Counted from the first letter of the stretch, positions 1-7,195 are shown. The stretch is 9,669 bases of DNA from DASRQK01 sp040392005 (GCA_040392005.1 JBEBWT010000056.1:1-9669); one strand, 5' to 3'. The notes: generated by a model not told the origin, from the sequence alone. Numbers and translations: made by a program.

Positions 1-507
1 GCGCAGGATAGCCTGGCTGATAGTCTGAATTATGAATTGCAACGGCAAAAAGTCAATCAATTGCTGGATCAGCGCACCGCACGCTTCGGCCATTTTGACG
101 AAAGCCTAAAAAAGCGTACTGGCATATTCGGGCTGAAAACCAAAAAAGACATGCAGGCCTCCATTGACATTCTGGAGACCATTGTCCAGACAGATAACGC
201 AATCTTTGCCGAAACCAAAAAACTACTGGACTTCAAAGATCAAATGCTTGATTTCAAAGAATTTGAAAAAGAAAAGGTAGCGGAGCTCGCACGGGATTAT
301 GATCAGCGGATCAATGGCTATATTTCGACCATCAGCAAACTGCAACAGGAACAGGATCGGCTCAAAGCCGAAATACGGGAGCTACAAAATAGGAAAAATA
401 CTTCCAACGGACTGACCTTTCTGTTCATTGTTCTATTGGCCGGAGGCGGATTTTTCCTCTGGTACCGGAAAAGCAAATTAAACGCACAGAAAACGCATAA
501 TAATTAG
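1..507 (+). CDS. 5'-truncated membrane-anchored coiled-coil protein, unknown family
   Basis: The reading frame is open from base 1 to the TAG stop at 505-507, so the start codon lies left of the window; the TTG at 37 and other internal starts are not needed. The first visible residues (AQDSLADS) look like the segment just after a Bacteroidota signal-peptidase cleavage site, so an unseen signal peptide is likely. The 168 visible residues are mostly charged and helical, with heptad-like coiled coil at about residues 97-132. One hydrophobic segment follows at about 137-155 (GLTFLFIVLLAGGGFFLWY), then a short basic tail (RKSK). With a signal peptide this would be a type I protein, its coiled-coil part in the periplasm and its tail in the cytoplasm. 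I do not recognise the family. The next gene starts 46 bases downstream on the same strand. Confidence 0.75.
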   Translation, partial: AQDSLADSLNYELQRQKVNQLLDQRTARFGHFDESLKKRTGIFGLKTKKDMQASIDILETIVQTDNAIFAETKKLLDFKDQMLDFKEFEKEKVAELARDYDQRINGYISTISKLQQEQDRLKAEIRELQNRKNTSNGLTFLFIVLLAGGGFFLWYRKSKLNAQKTHNN

Positions 508-553
508 CATAAAACGTACAATATTCAGCATACATTCATTAGAGCATTATTTT

Positions 554-2386
554 ATGGCAAGATCGAGGTTAAACAGTGGGGCACAGGTGAAGGAGGAATT
601 GCCGAAAAGGCGGATTGATAAGCAATCCATGCAACAGGTCAGGCGATTGATGGTCTATCTGAAGCCATATCGCACCAAATTTCTGATCGGTCTGGTCTTT
701 TTGTTCCTTTCCAGTCTGATTTCCCTGTCTTTCCCTGCCTTGCTGGGCGCCATGATCGATGCCTCCCAGGGGCGGCAGACCTATCCCTGGCTGGAGGCCA
801 GCCTCTGGTCCATCGGATCCCTGTCTTTTGGCTTGCTGTTTTCACTGGCCATTGCCTCCTTTTTCCGGATCAGGCTGTTTGTGGAAGTCGCCGAAAAATC
901 ACTGGCCGATATACGGAAAGACTCCTACTTCAAACTGATCACCCTTCCGCTGGATTTTTTTGCCAACAGGCGGGTCGGCGAACTCAATAGCAGACTGTCG
1001 GCCGACCTGGCACAGATCCAGGAAACCATGACCACCACTCTGGCAGAGATGATCCGGCAGATCATTCTGCTCTGCGGTGGCCTGACCCTGTTGTTTATGG
1101 TTTCTGGTAAACTGACCCTGCTCAACCTGGCCATTCTCCCACTATTGATCGTGGCTGCCGTATTTTTCGGCCGCTTTATCCGAAACCTGTCCCGTGCCAC
1201 TCAGGACAAGCTGGCCGAATCCAACACCGTCCTGCAGGAGACCTTGCAGGGTATCAGCAATGTCAAGGCATTTTCCAATGAAGGTTACGAAGCCGGGCGC
1301 TATGCAAATACCCTGCAATCGGTGGTCCGACTGGCCATCAAGGGAGCCACTTTTCGTGGAATGTTTGCTTCTTTCATCATTTTCTGCCTGTTTGGGGCAG
1401 TCGTGGCCGTAATCTGGTTCGGCTCCACCCTGGTGCTGGCCGGAGAAATCAGCGTGGGCGACCTAACCACCTATATTCTATACTCCATCTTTGTCGCAGG
1501 CTCAATGGGCAGTTTTCCGGAGCTCTATGCTAATGTGCAGAAAGCGGTCGGCGCCAGCGAGCGGGTACTCGAAATCCTGGATGAAACCGGTGAAGACATC
1601 AGTCTGGAAGCCGCCGGTCACACGATACAAAACCCCATAAAGGGCAATCTCCGGTTCGATCAGGTCGGCTTTCACTATCCCAGCCGGCCGGAAACCAGGG
1701 TACTGGACGGAGTTTCTTTCCAAGTGAAGGCCGGACAAAAACTGGCCCTGGTGGGGCCTAGCGGGGCCGGCAAATCCACCATCGCCTCCCTGATCCTCCA
1801 GTTTTATCCAACCACCGAAGGTCAGATCTATTTCGATGACAAAAACTCCACTGATTTTCCCCTGATGGATCTCCGCCGGCAGATCGCCATCGTTCCGCAG
1901 GATGTCCTGCTCTTCGGTGGCTCCATTCGGGAAAACATCGGCTACGGAAAACTGGACGCCTCGCAGGAAGAAATCATCGCCGCAGCCAGAAAAGCCAATG
2001 CCCATGACTTTATCCGGGAGTTCCCCGAAGGATACGACACCCTGGTAGGAGAACGGGGCGTCAAACTATCCGGGGGACAAAGGCAACGCATTGCCATCGC
2101 GCGGGCACTGCTCAAAGATCCGGCCATCCTGATCCTGGATGAAGCCACTTCTTCCCTCGACTCTGAATCCGAACGTCTGGTGCAGCAGGCATTGGAGGAG
2201 CTGATGCGCAACCGTACCTCTATTATCATCGCGCACCGGCTTTCCACCGTACGGGAAGCCGACAAAATCATGGTCATCGAGGCCGGGCGGACGGTCGCAT
2301 TCGGTGCCCACGATGAATTGATGCAGGACGAAGAAGGCCTATACCGCTATCTGGTCGGGTTGCAAACCACAAACCCCGCGAAATAA
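554..2386 (+). CDS. MsbA-like ABC exporter, fused permease and ATPase
   Basis: This is a 610-residue half-transporter that should dimerise in the inner membrane and use ATP to export a lipid or hydrophobic compound; the substrate cannot be read from the sequence. The N-terminal half holds about six membrane helices (near 43-66, 82-107, 165-184, 186-206, 270-296, 300-322). The ATPase domain is complete: A-loop Tyr375, Walker A GPSGAGKST at 401-409, Q-loop Gln449, signature LSGGQ at 505-509, Walker B ending in Asp529 with catalytic Glu530, D-loop SSLD at 533-536 and H-loop His561. Length is normal for MsbA/LmrA/ABCB10-like exporters. The ATG at 554 gives a short basic, polar N-terminus before helix 1. 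ccmB follows after 13 bases, but this protein is not CcmA, which is a small soluble ATPase. Family assignment is secure; a lipid A or drug substrate would be a guess. Confidence 0.95.
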   Translation: MARSRLNSGAQVKEELPKRRIDKQSMQQVRRLMVYLKPYRTKFLIGLVFLFLSSLISLSFPALLGAMIDASQGRQTYPWLEASLWSIGSLSFGLLFSLAIASFFRIRLFVEVAEKSLADIRKDSYFKLITLPLDFFANRRVGELNSRLSADLAQIQETMTTTLAEMIRQIILLCGGLTLLFMVSGKLTLLNLAILPLLIVAAVFFGRFIRNLSRATQDKLAESNTVLQETLQGISNVKAFSNEGYEAGRYANTLQSVVRLAIKGATFRGMFASFIIFCLFGAVVAVIWFGSTLVLAGEISVGDLTTYILYSIFVAGSMGSFPELYANVQKAVGASERVLEILDETGEDISLEAAGHTIQNPIKGNLRFDQVGFHYPSRPETRVLDGVSFQVKAGQKLALVGPSGAGKSTIASLILQFYPTTEGQIYFDDKNSTDFPLMDLRRQIAIVPQDVLLFGGSIRENIGYGKLDASQEEIIAAARKANAHDFIREFPEGYDTLVGERGVKLSGGQRQRIAIARALLKDPAILILDEATSSLDSESERLVQQALEELMRNRTSIIIAHRLSTVREADKIMVIEAGRTVAFGAHDELMQDEEGLYRYLVGLQTTNPAK

Positions 2387-2387
2387 C

Positions 2388-2395
2388 TATATTTG
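2388..2395 (+). promoter_or_regulatory. Candidate Bacteroidota -7 box before ccmB
   Basis: TATATTTG is an exact match to the TAnnTTTG -7 element of the Bacteroidota primary sigma factor. It lies just after the ABC exporter stop codon, with only four bases between it and the ccmB ATG. The nearest upstream TTG (2360-2362) is 25 bases away, a little long for a -33 box, so the promoter is only half supported. If used, transcription would begin at or near the start codon. Confidence 0.4.
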
Positions 2396-2399
2396 GACC

Positions 2400-3059
2400 A
2401 TGAAAACATTTGAGCAGGTCAGGCATCTATTGTACAAAGACATGGTGCTGGAATGGCGTTCCAAATATGCCATCAACGGCATTCTGCTGTATGTGGTTTC
2501 CACCATTTTCGTTTGTTATCAGGCCTTCCGCTCCATCGAACCCACTACGTGGAATGTATTGTTCTGGATCATTCTGCTGTTTGCCTCCATCAATGCCATC
2601 AGCAAAAGTTTCATTCAGGAAAGTCCGGCACGGCAACTCTATTATTACAGCCTGGTCAATGCAAAAGCGGTCATTCTGTCCAAAATGATCTACAATAGCC
2701 TCCTGATGGTCTTGCTGGCCGGACTGGCCCTAATTGTTTATACCCTCATCTTTGGCAACCCGCTGGCCGATCCCCTATTATATATGATCGCTGTCCTGCT
2801 GGGAGCCATCAGCTTTGCCTCGGTCTTTACCATGGTCGCCGGCATCAGTGCCAAAGCCGGGCACAACACTACCCTGATGTCGGTATTGAGTTTCCCGATC
2901 ATCATTCCCCTGCTCATTATCCTGATCGAATTGTCCGCCAATGCCATGAACGGCAGCCCGCGGGCAGAAAGTTACCCTGAATTGCTGGTGCTTTTCGCAA
3001 TAAATATCATTTCGGTAGCTATTTCTTTATTGTTATTTCCTTACCTTTGGAGGGAATGA
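2400..3059 (+). CDS. ccmB: Heme exporter membrane subunit CcmB
   Basis: CcmB is the permease of the CcmABCD complex, which uses ATP (via CcmA) to release holo-CcmE from CcmC during System I cytochrome c maturation in the inner membrane. The protein has 219 residues, close to the 220 of E. coli CcmB. It begins with a cytoplasmic family motif (KDMVLEWRSKYA, 14-25) and has about six membrane helices (near 25-44, 50-70, 97-118, 127-150, 158-180, 194-216). The LSFPIIIPLLI stretch at 163-173 fits the conserved proline-rich helix of the family. The ATG at 2400 places the motif where other Bacteroidota CcmB proteins have it. ccmC starts 13 bases after the stop. No ccmA gene is next to it here, so the ATPase must be encoded elsewhere. 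The stop codon overlaps the ATG of a six-codon mini-ORF. Confidence 0.9.
   Translation: MKTFEQVRHLLYKDMVLEWRSKYAINGILLYVVSTIFVCYQAFRSIEPTTWNVLFWIILLFASINAISKSFIQESPARQLYYYSLVNAKAVILSKMIYNSLLMVLLAGLALIVYTLIFGNPLADPLLYMIAVLLGAISFASVFTMVAGISAKAGHNTTLMSVLSFPIIIPLLIILIELSANAMNGSPRAESYPELLVLFAINIISVAISLLLFPYLWRE
3042..3049 (+). promoter_or_regulatory. Weak candidate -7 box inside the ccmB end
   Basis: TACCTTTG matches TAnnTTTG and is followed by GGAGGG. It lies within the last codons of ccmB, six bases before the ATG at 3056 and 23 bases before the ccmC ATG. No TTTG or TTG is suitably spaced upstream, and the bases also encode the ccmB C-terminus, so chance is a fair explanation. Confidence 0.2.
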
Positions 3060-3076
3060 TAAATCCCATATTATGA
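3056..3076 (+). other. Six-codon mini-ORF bridging ccmB and ccmC
   Basis: An ATG at 3056 overlaps the ccmB stop as ATGA (3056-3059). It reads MINPIL and stops at TGA 3074-3076, which overlaps the ccmC start as a second ATGA (3073-3076). A GGAGGG stands just before the first ATG. The arrangement could carry terminating ribosomes from ccmB to ccmC, but a frame this short can arise by chance and no peptide function is claimed. Confidence 0.25.
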
Positions 3077-3729
3077 CTAAATATTGGTGGAAAGCATTGA
3101 GCATTTTGCTGATCCTTTACAGCCTGATCGCTGGTTTACTGGGGCCGGTACCCACATTACCCATTATCAACGAAACCATCCGCAACCTTTATTACCACTT
3201 GCCCATGTGGTTTGCCATGTTTACCCTGTATTTTGTTTCAGTCATTTACAGTGTACGCTATCTGTCCCGGGGCAAAACCGAACATGACCTCATTGCGGTA
3301 GAAAGTGTCAATGTAGGCATACTTTTCTGCTTTCTGGGGTTGGGGAGCGGCATGATCTGGGGAAATTTTTCCTGGGGCGATCCCTGGCCGAATGATCCCA
3401 AACTCAACGGATCGGCCATTGCGACCCTGATGTACCTGGCCTATCTGGTATTGAGAAATGCGTTGGAAGAAGAACAGAAACGGGGCAAGATCTCCGCGAT
3501 TTACAATATTTTTGCTTTTCCGGTCATGATCGTCCTGATGTATATTTTACCAAAAACCACGGATTCCCTGCATCCGGGCAGTGGCGGCAATTCCGGTTTT
3601 GGTGAATTTGACATGGATGGCGCCATGAGAGCGGTCTTATACCCGGCCGCATTGGGTTGGATCCTGATGGGACTCTGGCTGGCCCAGATACGCTATCGCA
3701 TCCGCAAACTGCAAATTCATTTATCTTAA
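3073..3729 (+). CDS. ccmC: Heme handling protein CcmC (CcsA family)
   Basis: CcmC is an inner-membrane heme-handling protein that loads heme onto the chaperone CcmE during cytochrome c maturation. The protein has 218 residues and about six membrane helices. Two histidines in family positions are probable heme axial ligands: His42 in LYYHLPMWF and His167 in DSLHPGSGG. The periplasmic tryptophan-rich motif runs from about 96 to 112 (WGNFSWGDPWPNDPKLN), the Bacteroidota form of the WGxxWxWDxR motif. The alternative reading as a generic CcsA/ResC-type protein is unlikely given the length, the single domain and the adjacent ccmB. The ATG at 3073 lies 13 bases after the ccmB stop and also forms the end of a mini-ORF. 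The ccmD-like gene follows after 35 bases. Confidence 0.9.
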   Translation: MTKYWWKALSILLILYSLIAGLLGPVPTLPIINETIRNLYYHLPMWFAMFTLYFVSVIYSVRYLSRGKTEHDLIAVESVNVGILFCFLGLGSGMIWGNFSWGDPWPNDPKLNGSAIATLMYLAYLVLRNALEEEQKRGKISAIYNIFAFPVMIVLMYILPKTTDSLHPGSGGNSGFGEFDMDGAMRAVLYPAALGWILMGLWLAQIRYRIRKLQIHLS

Positions 3730-3764
3730 ATTTTACACTGCGTATTTTTAACTTTTATTTTGAA

Positions 3765-3980
3765 ATGATGAAAAAATTGGCGACCTTACTCCTGCTTATA
3801 TTAATAAATCAATTGAACGTATTGGCGCAATCATCAGACGCCGTTGAGATGGCTACCGGGCTCCGGAGCTCAGGGAAGATTTATGTGGTGGTTTTGGTGA
3901 TCGTACTGATTTTTATCGGCCTGGCGGCTTATCTGATCTCAATTGACAGGAAGTTGAATAAGCTGGAAAAAAGAAAATAA
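3765..3980 (+). CDS. Small CcmD-like membrane protein
   Basis: This 71-residue protein begins with a signal-like or first membrane segment (MMKKLATLLLLILINQLNVLAQ) and continues with a short polar loop (MATGLRSSGKIY, about 29-40). A second hydrophobic helix spans about 41-59, ending in a charged tail rich in Lys and Glu (RKLNKLEKRK). The loop, helix and tail match what I recall of Bacteroidota CcmD-family proteins, small partners that help release holo-CcmE from the CcmABC complex. Position right after ccmB and ccmC supports this. The frame extends upstream to 3657, but that would overlap ccmC and bury the signal segment, so the tandem ATG codons at 3765/3768 are preferred. Classic proteobacterial CcmD has only one helix; the extra N-terminal segment is probably cleaved. 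ccmE and ccmF do not follow. Confidence 0.75.
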   Translation: MMKKLATLLLLILINQLNVLAQSSDAVEMATGLRSSGKIYVVVLVIVLIFIGLAAYLISIDRKLNKLEKRK

Positions 3981-4018
3981 GCTTTCATTAAATACAATAC
4001 TTTAAATAACCATAAATT

Positions 4019-5455
4019 ATGTCTAATTCGATCATTGCTGATGTGGAACAACCACATTTTTTCGACGATTTTTCGCAGTTTTTTGATAATGCAGCACGAT
4101 TTACCAAGCATCCCAAAGGATTATTGGAGCAAATCAAGACCTGCAACAGTGTTTACAGGTTCAGTTTCCCGCTCAGGAGGGGGGACGATTTTGAAGTAAT
4201 CAATGCCTGGCGTGTCGAGCACTCACACCATATGCAACCTACAAAAGGTGGTATCCGTTTCAGCGAAATGGTCAATGAGGATGAGGTGATGGCACTGGCA
4301 GCACTGATGACGTTCAAATGTGCGATCGTCAATGTACCTTTTGGCGGTGCGAAAGGTGGGGTGGCCATCAATCCAAAGAATTATACCCTTGAGGAACTGG
4401 AAAGAATCACCAGACGATATACTGTTGAATTGATCCGCAAAAATTTCATTGGTCCGGCCATTGACGTTCCTGCACCCGATTACGGGACCGGTGAGCGGGA
4501 AATGAGCTGGATTGCCGACACTTATGCTACGATGAATCCGGGACAACTAGATGCGCTTGCCTGTGTCACAGGTAAGCCGCTTTCCCTGCACGGAATTGCA
4601 GGTCGGAGAGCCGCTACCGGCAGAGGGGTCGCCATCGCTGTCCGCGAATGCGTGGATATTGCTGAAGACATGAAGCTTCTGGGCCTGGAACCGGGCCTGG
4701 CGGGCAAGAAAATCATTGTGCAGGGTATGGGAAATGTAGGTTATAATGCGGCCCGGATCCTGAGTGAGTTTGGAGCGACCATTGTCGGTGTCTGTGAGTG
4801 GGATGCTGCGCTATATAATCCGGATGGACTGGATGTCAATGAGATCCTGGAACACAGAAACCAGACCGGCAGTATCAAGGGCTATGCAAAAGCCACCCAG
4901 GAATTTTCGGACCCATCAGTCGGATTGGAACAACCCTGTGATATCCTGGTACCGGCAGCACTTGAAAACCAGATCACGGAGAAAAATATCAACCGGATCC
5001 AGGCTAAGATCATCGCTGAGGGTGCGAATGGACCAACTACTCCGGGTGCAGAAAAAATATTCACTGAAAAGGGAGGTATGATCATTCCGGATATGTACTG
5101 CAATTCAGGTGGGGTGACGGTATCCTATTTTGAGTGGCTCAAAAACCTTTCCCACGTGGCCTTTGGCCGGATGGGCAAACGTTACGAGGAATCCTCTACC
5201 CTGCAATTGGTTAATACCATCGAAGCGCATACTGGTGTTTCACTGACCGCAGACCAACGCAAAAACCTGATCAAAGGAGCTTCCGAACTGGAATTGGTCA
5301 ATTCGGGTCTGGAAGACACGATGATCAGTTCCTTTCATGAAATCAGGGAGATCAAAAATTCCAAAAAAGAGATCGAAACCCTCCGGACTGCGGCACTGAT
5401 CACGGCCATCAACAAAATCGCAGTTTCTTATCAGAATCTGGGTATATGGCCATAA
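4019..5455 (+). CDS. Glu/Leu/Phe/Val dehydrogenase, probably glutamate dehydrogenase
   Basis: The 478-residue enzyme should catalyse reversible oxidative deamination of glutamate to 2-oxoglutarate and ammonia in the cytoplasm. Family residues are all present: Lys76 (QPTKGGIR), Lys100 (TFKCA), catalytic Lys112 (GGAKGG) and Asp154 (PAPDYGTG). The Rossmann domain has GMGNVG at 236-241. Ser369 in SGGVTVSYFEW corresponds to the serine that binds the glutamate side chain in Clostridium GDH, which favours glutamate over leucine. Glu260, at the expected end of the second Rossmann strand, suggests NAD+ preference, though this is an inference. The protein is longer than Bacillus GDH (about 424 residues) because of extra sequence after the YFEW motif (about 380-450). 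It starts 38 bases after the ccmD-like gene in an AT-rich spacer that may hold its own promoter, although I found no clean -7 box there. Confidence 0.93.
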   Translation: MSNSIIADVEQPHFFDDFSQFFDNAARFTKHPKGLLEQIKTCNSVYRFSFPLRRGDDFEVINAWRVEHSHHMQPTKGGIRFSEMVNEDEVMALAALMTFKCAIVNVPFGGAKGGVAINPKNYTLEELERITRRYTVELIRKNFIGPAIDVPAPDYGTGEREMSWIADTYATMNPGQLDALACVTGKPLSLHGIAGRRAATGRGVAIAVRECVDIAEDMKLLGLEPGLAGKKIIVQGMGNVGYNAARILSEFGATIVGVCEWDAALYNPDGLDVNEILEHRNQTGSIKGYAKATQEFSDPSVGLEQPCDILVPAALENQITEKNINRIQAKIIAEGANGPTTPGAEKIFTEKGGMIIPDMYCNSGGVTVSYFEWLKNLSHVAFGRMGKRYEESSTLQLVNTIEAHTGVSLTADQRKNLIKGASELELVNSGLEDTMISSFHEIREIKNSKKEIETLRTAALITAINKIAVSYQNLGIWP

Positions 5456-5478
5456 TCCTGAGCGTTTGACCTGAATCA

Positions 5479-7173
5479 ATGGAGCGTTATACCTTTGGGA
5501 TTGATTTCGGGACTGACTCAGTCAGAGCAGTACTGGTAAATACACGCAACGGCCAGGAAATGGCCATCGCGGTCAAGGAATATCCCCGCTGGAAAGCGGG
5601 GATGTTTTGTAATCCCCAGGCCGATCAGTACCGTCAGCATCCCCTGGATTATCTGGAAAGCATGGAAGCAGTCATCTGCCAATGTGTGGATGCGGTCGGT
5701 CCTGAGGTTGCTGCTCAGGTCGTAGGTCTGTCGGTCGATACCACTGCTTCCACGCCGGTGGCCGTGGACCGGACAGGAACACCCCTTTCTCTCCTACCCG
5801 GATTTGCGGAAAACCCGAATGCCATGTTTGTCTTGTGGAAAGATCATACTGCAAACACGGAGGCCGGTGAAATCAACCGCCACGCTGAAAATTTTGAAAT
5901 CAATTACCTGCAATATGTAGGCGGAATCTATTCTTCGGAATGGTTCTGGTCCAAAGTACTGCATATTTACCGCCGGGACGAAGGAGTCCGGAAGGCTGCT
6001 TATACCTGGGTGGAACATTGTGACTGGATCCCTTTTGTACTGACCGGCGGCCGCGATGCCGATCAAATCAAACGGGGGGTCTGTGCCGCAGGACACAAAG
6101 CCCTCTGGGCACAGGAATTCGGGGGATTCCCCCCCAATGAATTTTTCAGCTCACTGGATCCGCTGCTGGACGGGCTGGTGGAAACAGTCCGAGGCAGGGC
6201 CGCGGAGGCTGTCGGAGACGGTTTCACAGATGGAGCAGGTCTGGACGCTTCCCAGCCGGCAGGTGGGCTGAGTGCGGAATGGGCCCGGCGATTGGGTCTG
6301 CCTGCTACTGTCAAAATAGGCATTGGTGTCATTGACTGCCACATGGGTGCAGTCGGTGGCCAGATCGAGCCGTATTATCTGAGCAAAGTCATCGGCACCT
6401 CTACCTGTGACATCCTGGTCGCCCCAGTGGAAGAGATGCGGGATCACCTGGTCCGGGGCATATGCGGGCAGGTCCGGGGTTCGGTCATCCCCGGCATGAT
6501 CGGTCTGGAAGCCGGGCAGTCCGCATTCGGGGACATTTATGCCTGGTTCAAAAACTTACTGGCCTGGCCATTGCGGAATATTTTGAATGATCCGGAAAGT
6601 GCCGGCCTGGCTGCGAAGGCAGAAGAACAGATCCTAAGCAGACTCAATCAGGAAGCTGCACAAATAGAAGTGACTGAAGAGTTGGAGTGGGCGGTGGATT
6701 GGTGGAATGGCCGCCGCACACCCGATGCCGATCTGCTCCAGACCGGATCCATCCACGGACTGAGACTGGGATCGGATGCCCCCCGTCTGTTCAGAGCATT
6801 GGCCGAAGCCACAGCTTTCGGCTCCAAAAGCATTATCGAACGATTTATCAGCGAAGGCATCCCCATCAAAGGAGTGATCGCCCTCGGGGGCATCAGCCGC
6901 AAATCCGATTTTATCATGCAATTGATGGCCGATGTGATCGGAATGCCCATCCGGGTCCACCGCTCGGAACAGACCTGCGCCATCGGCGGAGCCATGTTCG
7001 CTGCCACCGTCGCCGGAGTCTATGAACGTGTGGAAGACGCAATGAAAGCCATGGGACAGGGATTTGACAAGGAATACCTGCCAGATCCGACCCGGCAGGC
7101 AATTTATCAGAAACGCTATGAGAAATACCGGCAGTACAGCCTGAACTCAAAAAAGGGTTCTGTGCCCGATTGA
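5479..7173 (+). CDS. araB: Ribulokinase, FGGY carbohydrate kinase family
   Basis: Ribulokinase phosphorylates L-ribulose to L-ribulose 5-phosphate in arabinose catabolism. The 564-residue length fits AraB. Diagnostic segments appear in order: N-terminal phosphate loop DFGTDSVRAV at 9-18, GLSVDTTASTPV at 83-94, WKDHTA at 120-125, SSEWFWSKVLH at 152-162, EHCDWIPFVLTG at 179-190, CAAGHKALW at 202-210 and the catalytic IDCHMGAVGG at 285-294 with Asp286 as probable base. GTSTCDILV (306-314) and GGISRKSDFIMQ (470-481) belong to the second ATPase domain, and the LPDPTRQAIYQKRYEKY tail (534-550) is typical. A region at about 236-260 is longer than in the AraB proteins I recall. No araA, araD or araC is present in the window, so the gene seems separated from an arabinose operon, and substrate preference among ketopentoses remains open. 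It begins 23 bases after the dehydrogenase gene. Confidence 0.9.
   Translation: MERYTFGIDFGTDSVRAVLVNTRNGQEMAIAVKEYPRWKAGMFCNPQADQYRQHPLDYLESMEAVICQCVDAVGPEVAAQVVGLSVDTTASTPVAVDRTGTPLSLLPGFAENPNAMFVLWKDHTANTEAGEINRHAENFEINYLQYVGGIYSSEWFWSKVLHIYRRDEGVRKAAYTWVEHCDWIPFVLTGGRDADQIKRGVCAAGHKALWAQEFGGFPPNEFFSSLDPLLDGLVETVRGRAAEAVGDGFTDGAGLDASQPAGGLSAEWARRLGLPATVKIGIGVIDCHMGAVGGQIEPYYLSKVIGTSTCDILVAPVEEMRDHLVRGICGQVRGSVIPGMIGLEAGQSAFGDIYAWFKNLLAWPLRNILNDPESAGLAAKAEEQILSRLNQEAAQIEVTEELEWAVDWWNGRRTPDADLLQTGSIHGLRLGSDAPRLFRALAEATAFGSKSIIERFISEGIPIKGVIALGGISRKSDFIMQLMADVIGMPIRVHRSEQTCAIGGAMFAATVAGVYERVEDAMKAMGQGFDKEYLPDPTRQAIYQKRYEKYRQYSLNSKKGSVPD
5577..5608 (+). other. Strong hairpin with GNRA tetraloop in early araB
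   Basis: A perfect 9-bp stem pairs ATCCCCGCT (5582-5590) with AGCGGGGAT (5595-5603) around the loop GGAA, a GNRA tetraloop. G-U and A-U pairs extend the stem outward to 5577 and 5608, and the right arm ends in GTTTTG. It lies about 100 bases inside the coding sequence, over residues 33-44. It resembles an intragenic terminator or attenuator, but the codons of the conserved YPRW segment explain part of it. Confidence 0.5.
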
Positions 7174-7195
7174 TATCCGAAATTTCAAATTTACC

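Noticed and set aside
1502..2005. Long leftward frame of 167 codons inside the ABC exporter gene
   Set aside because: It lies wholly opposite a fully conserved ATPase/permease gene and its translation shows no domain or membrane pattern; it is a shadow frame.
554..2386. ABC exporter as the CcmA partner of CcmB
   Set aside because: CcmA is a soluble ATPase of about 200 residues without membrane helices; this is a complete fused exporter with its own permease.
3657..3764. Upstream extension of the ccmD-like gene
   Set aside because: It would overlap the ccmC end and place 36 extra residues before a clear signal-type segment; the tandem ATG at 3765/3768 is a better start.
6634..7007. Overlapping leftward frames of more than 100 codons opposite araB
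   Set aside because: The araB frame carries conserved FGGY motifs throughout, while the antisense translations are low-complexity products of GC-rich codons.
7179..7192. GAAATTTC palindrome and AAATTT direct repeat after araB as an operator
   Set aside because: It is short and AT-rich in an AT-rich spacer, and no regulator gene is nearby; chance is enough to explain it.
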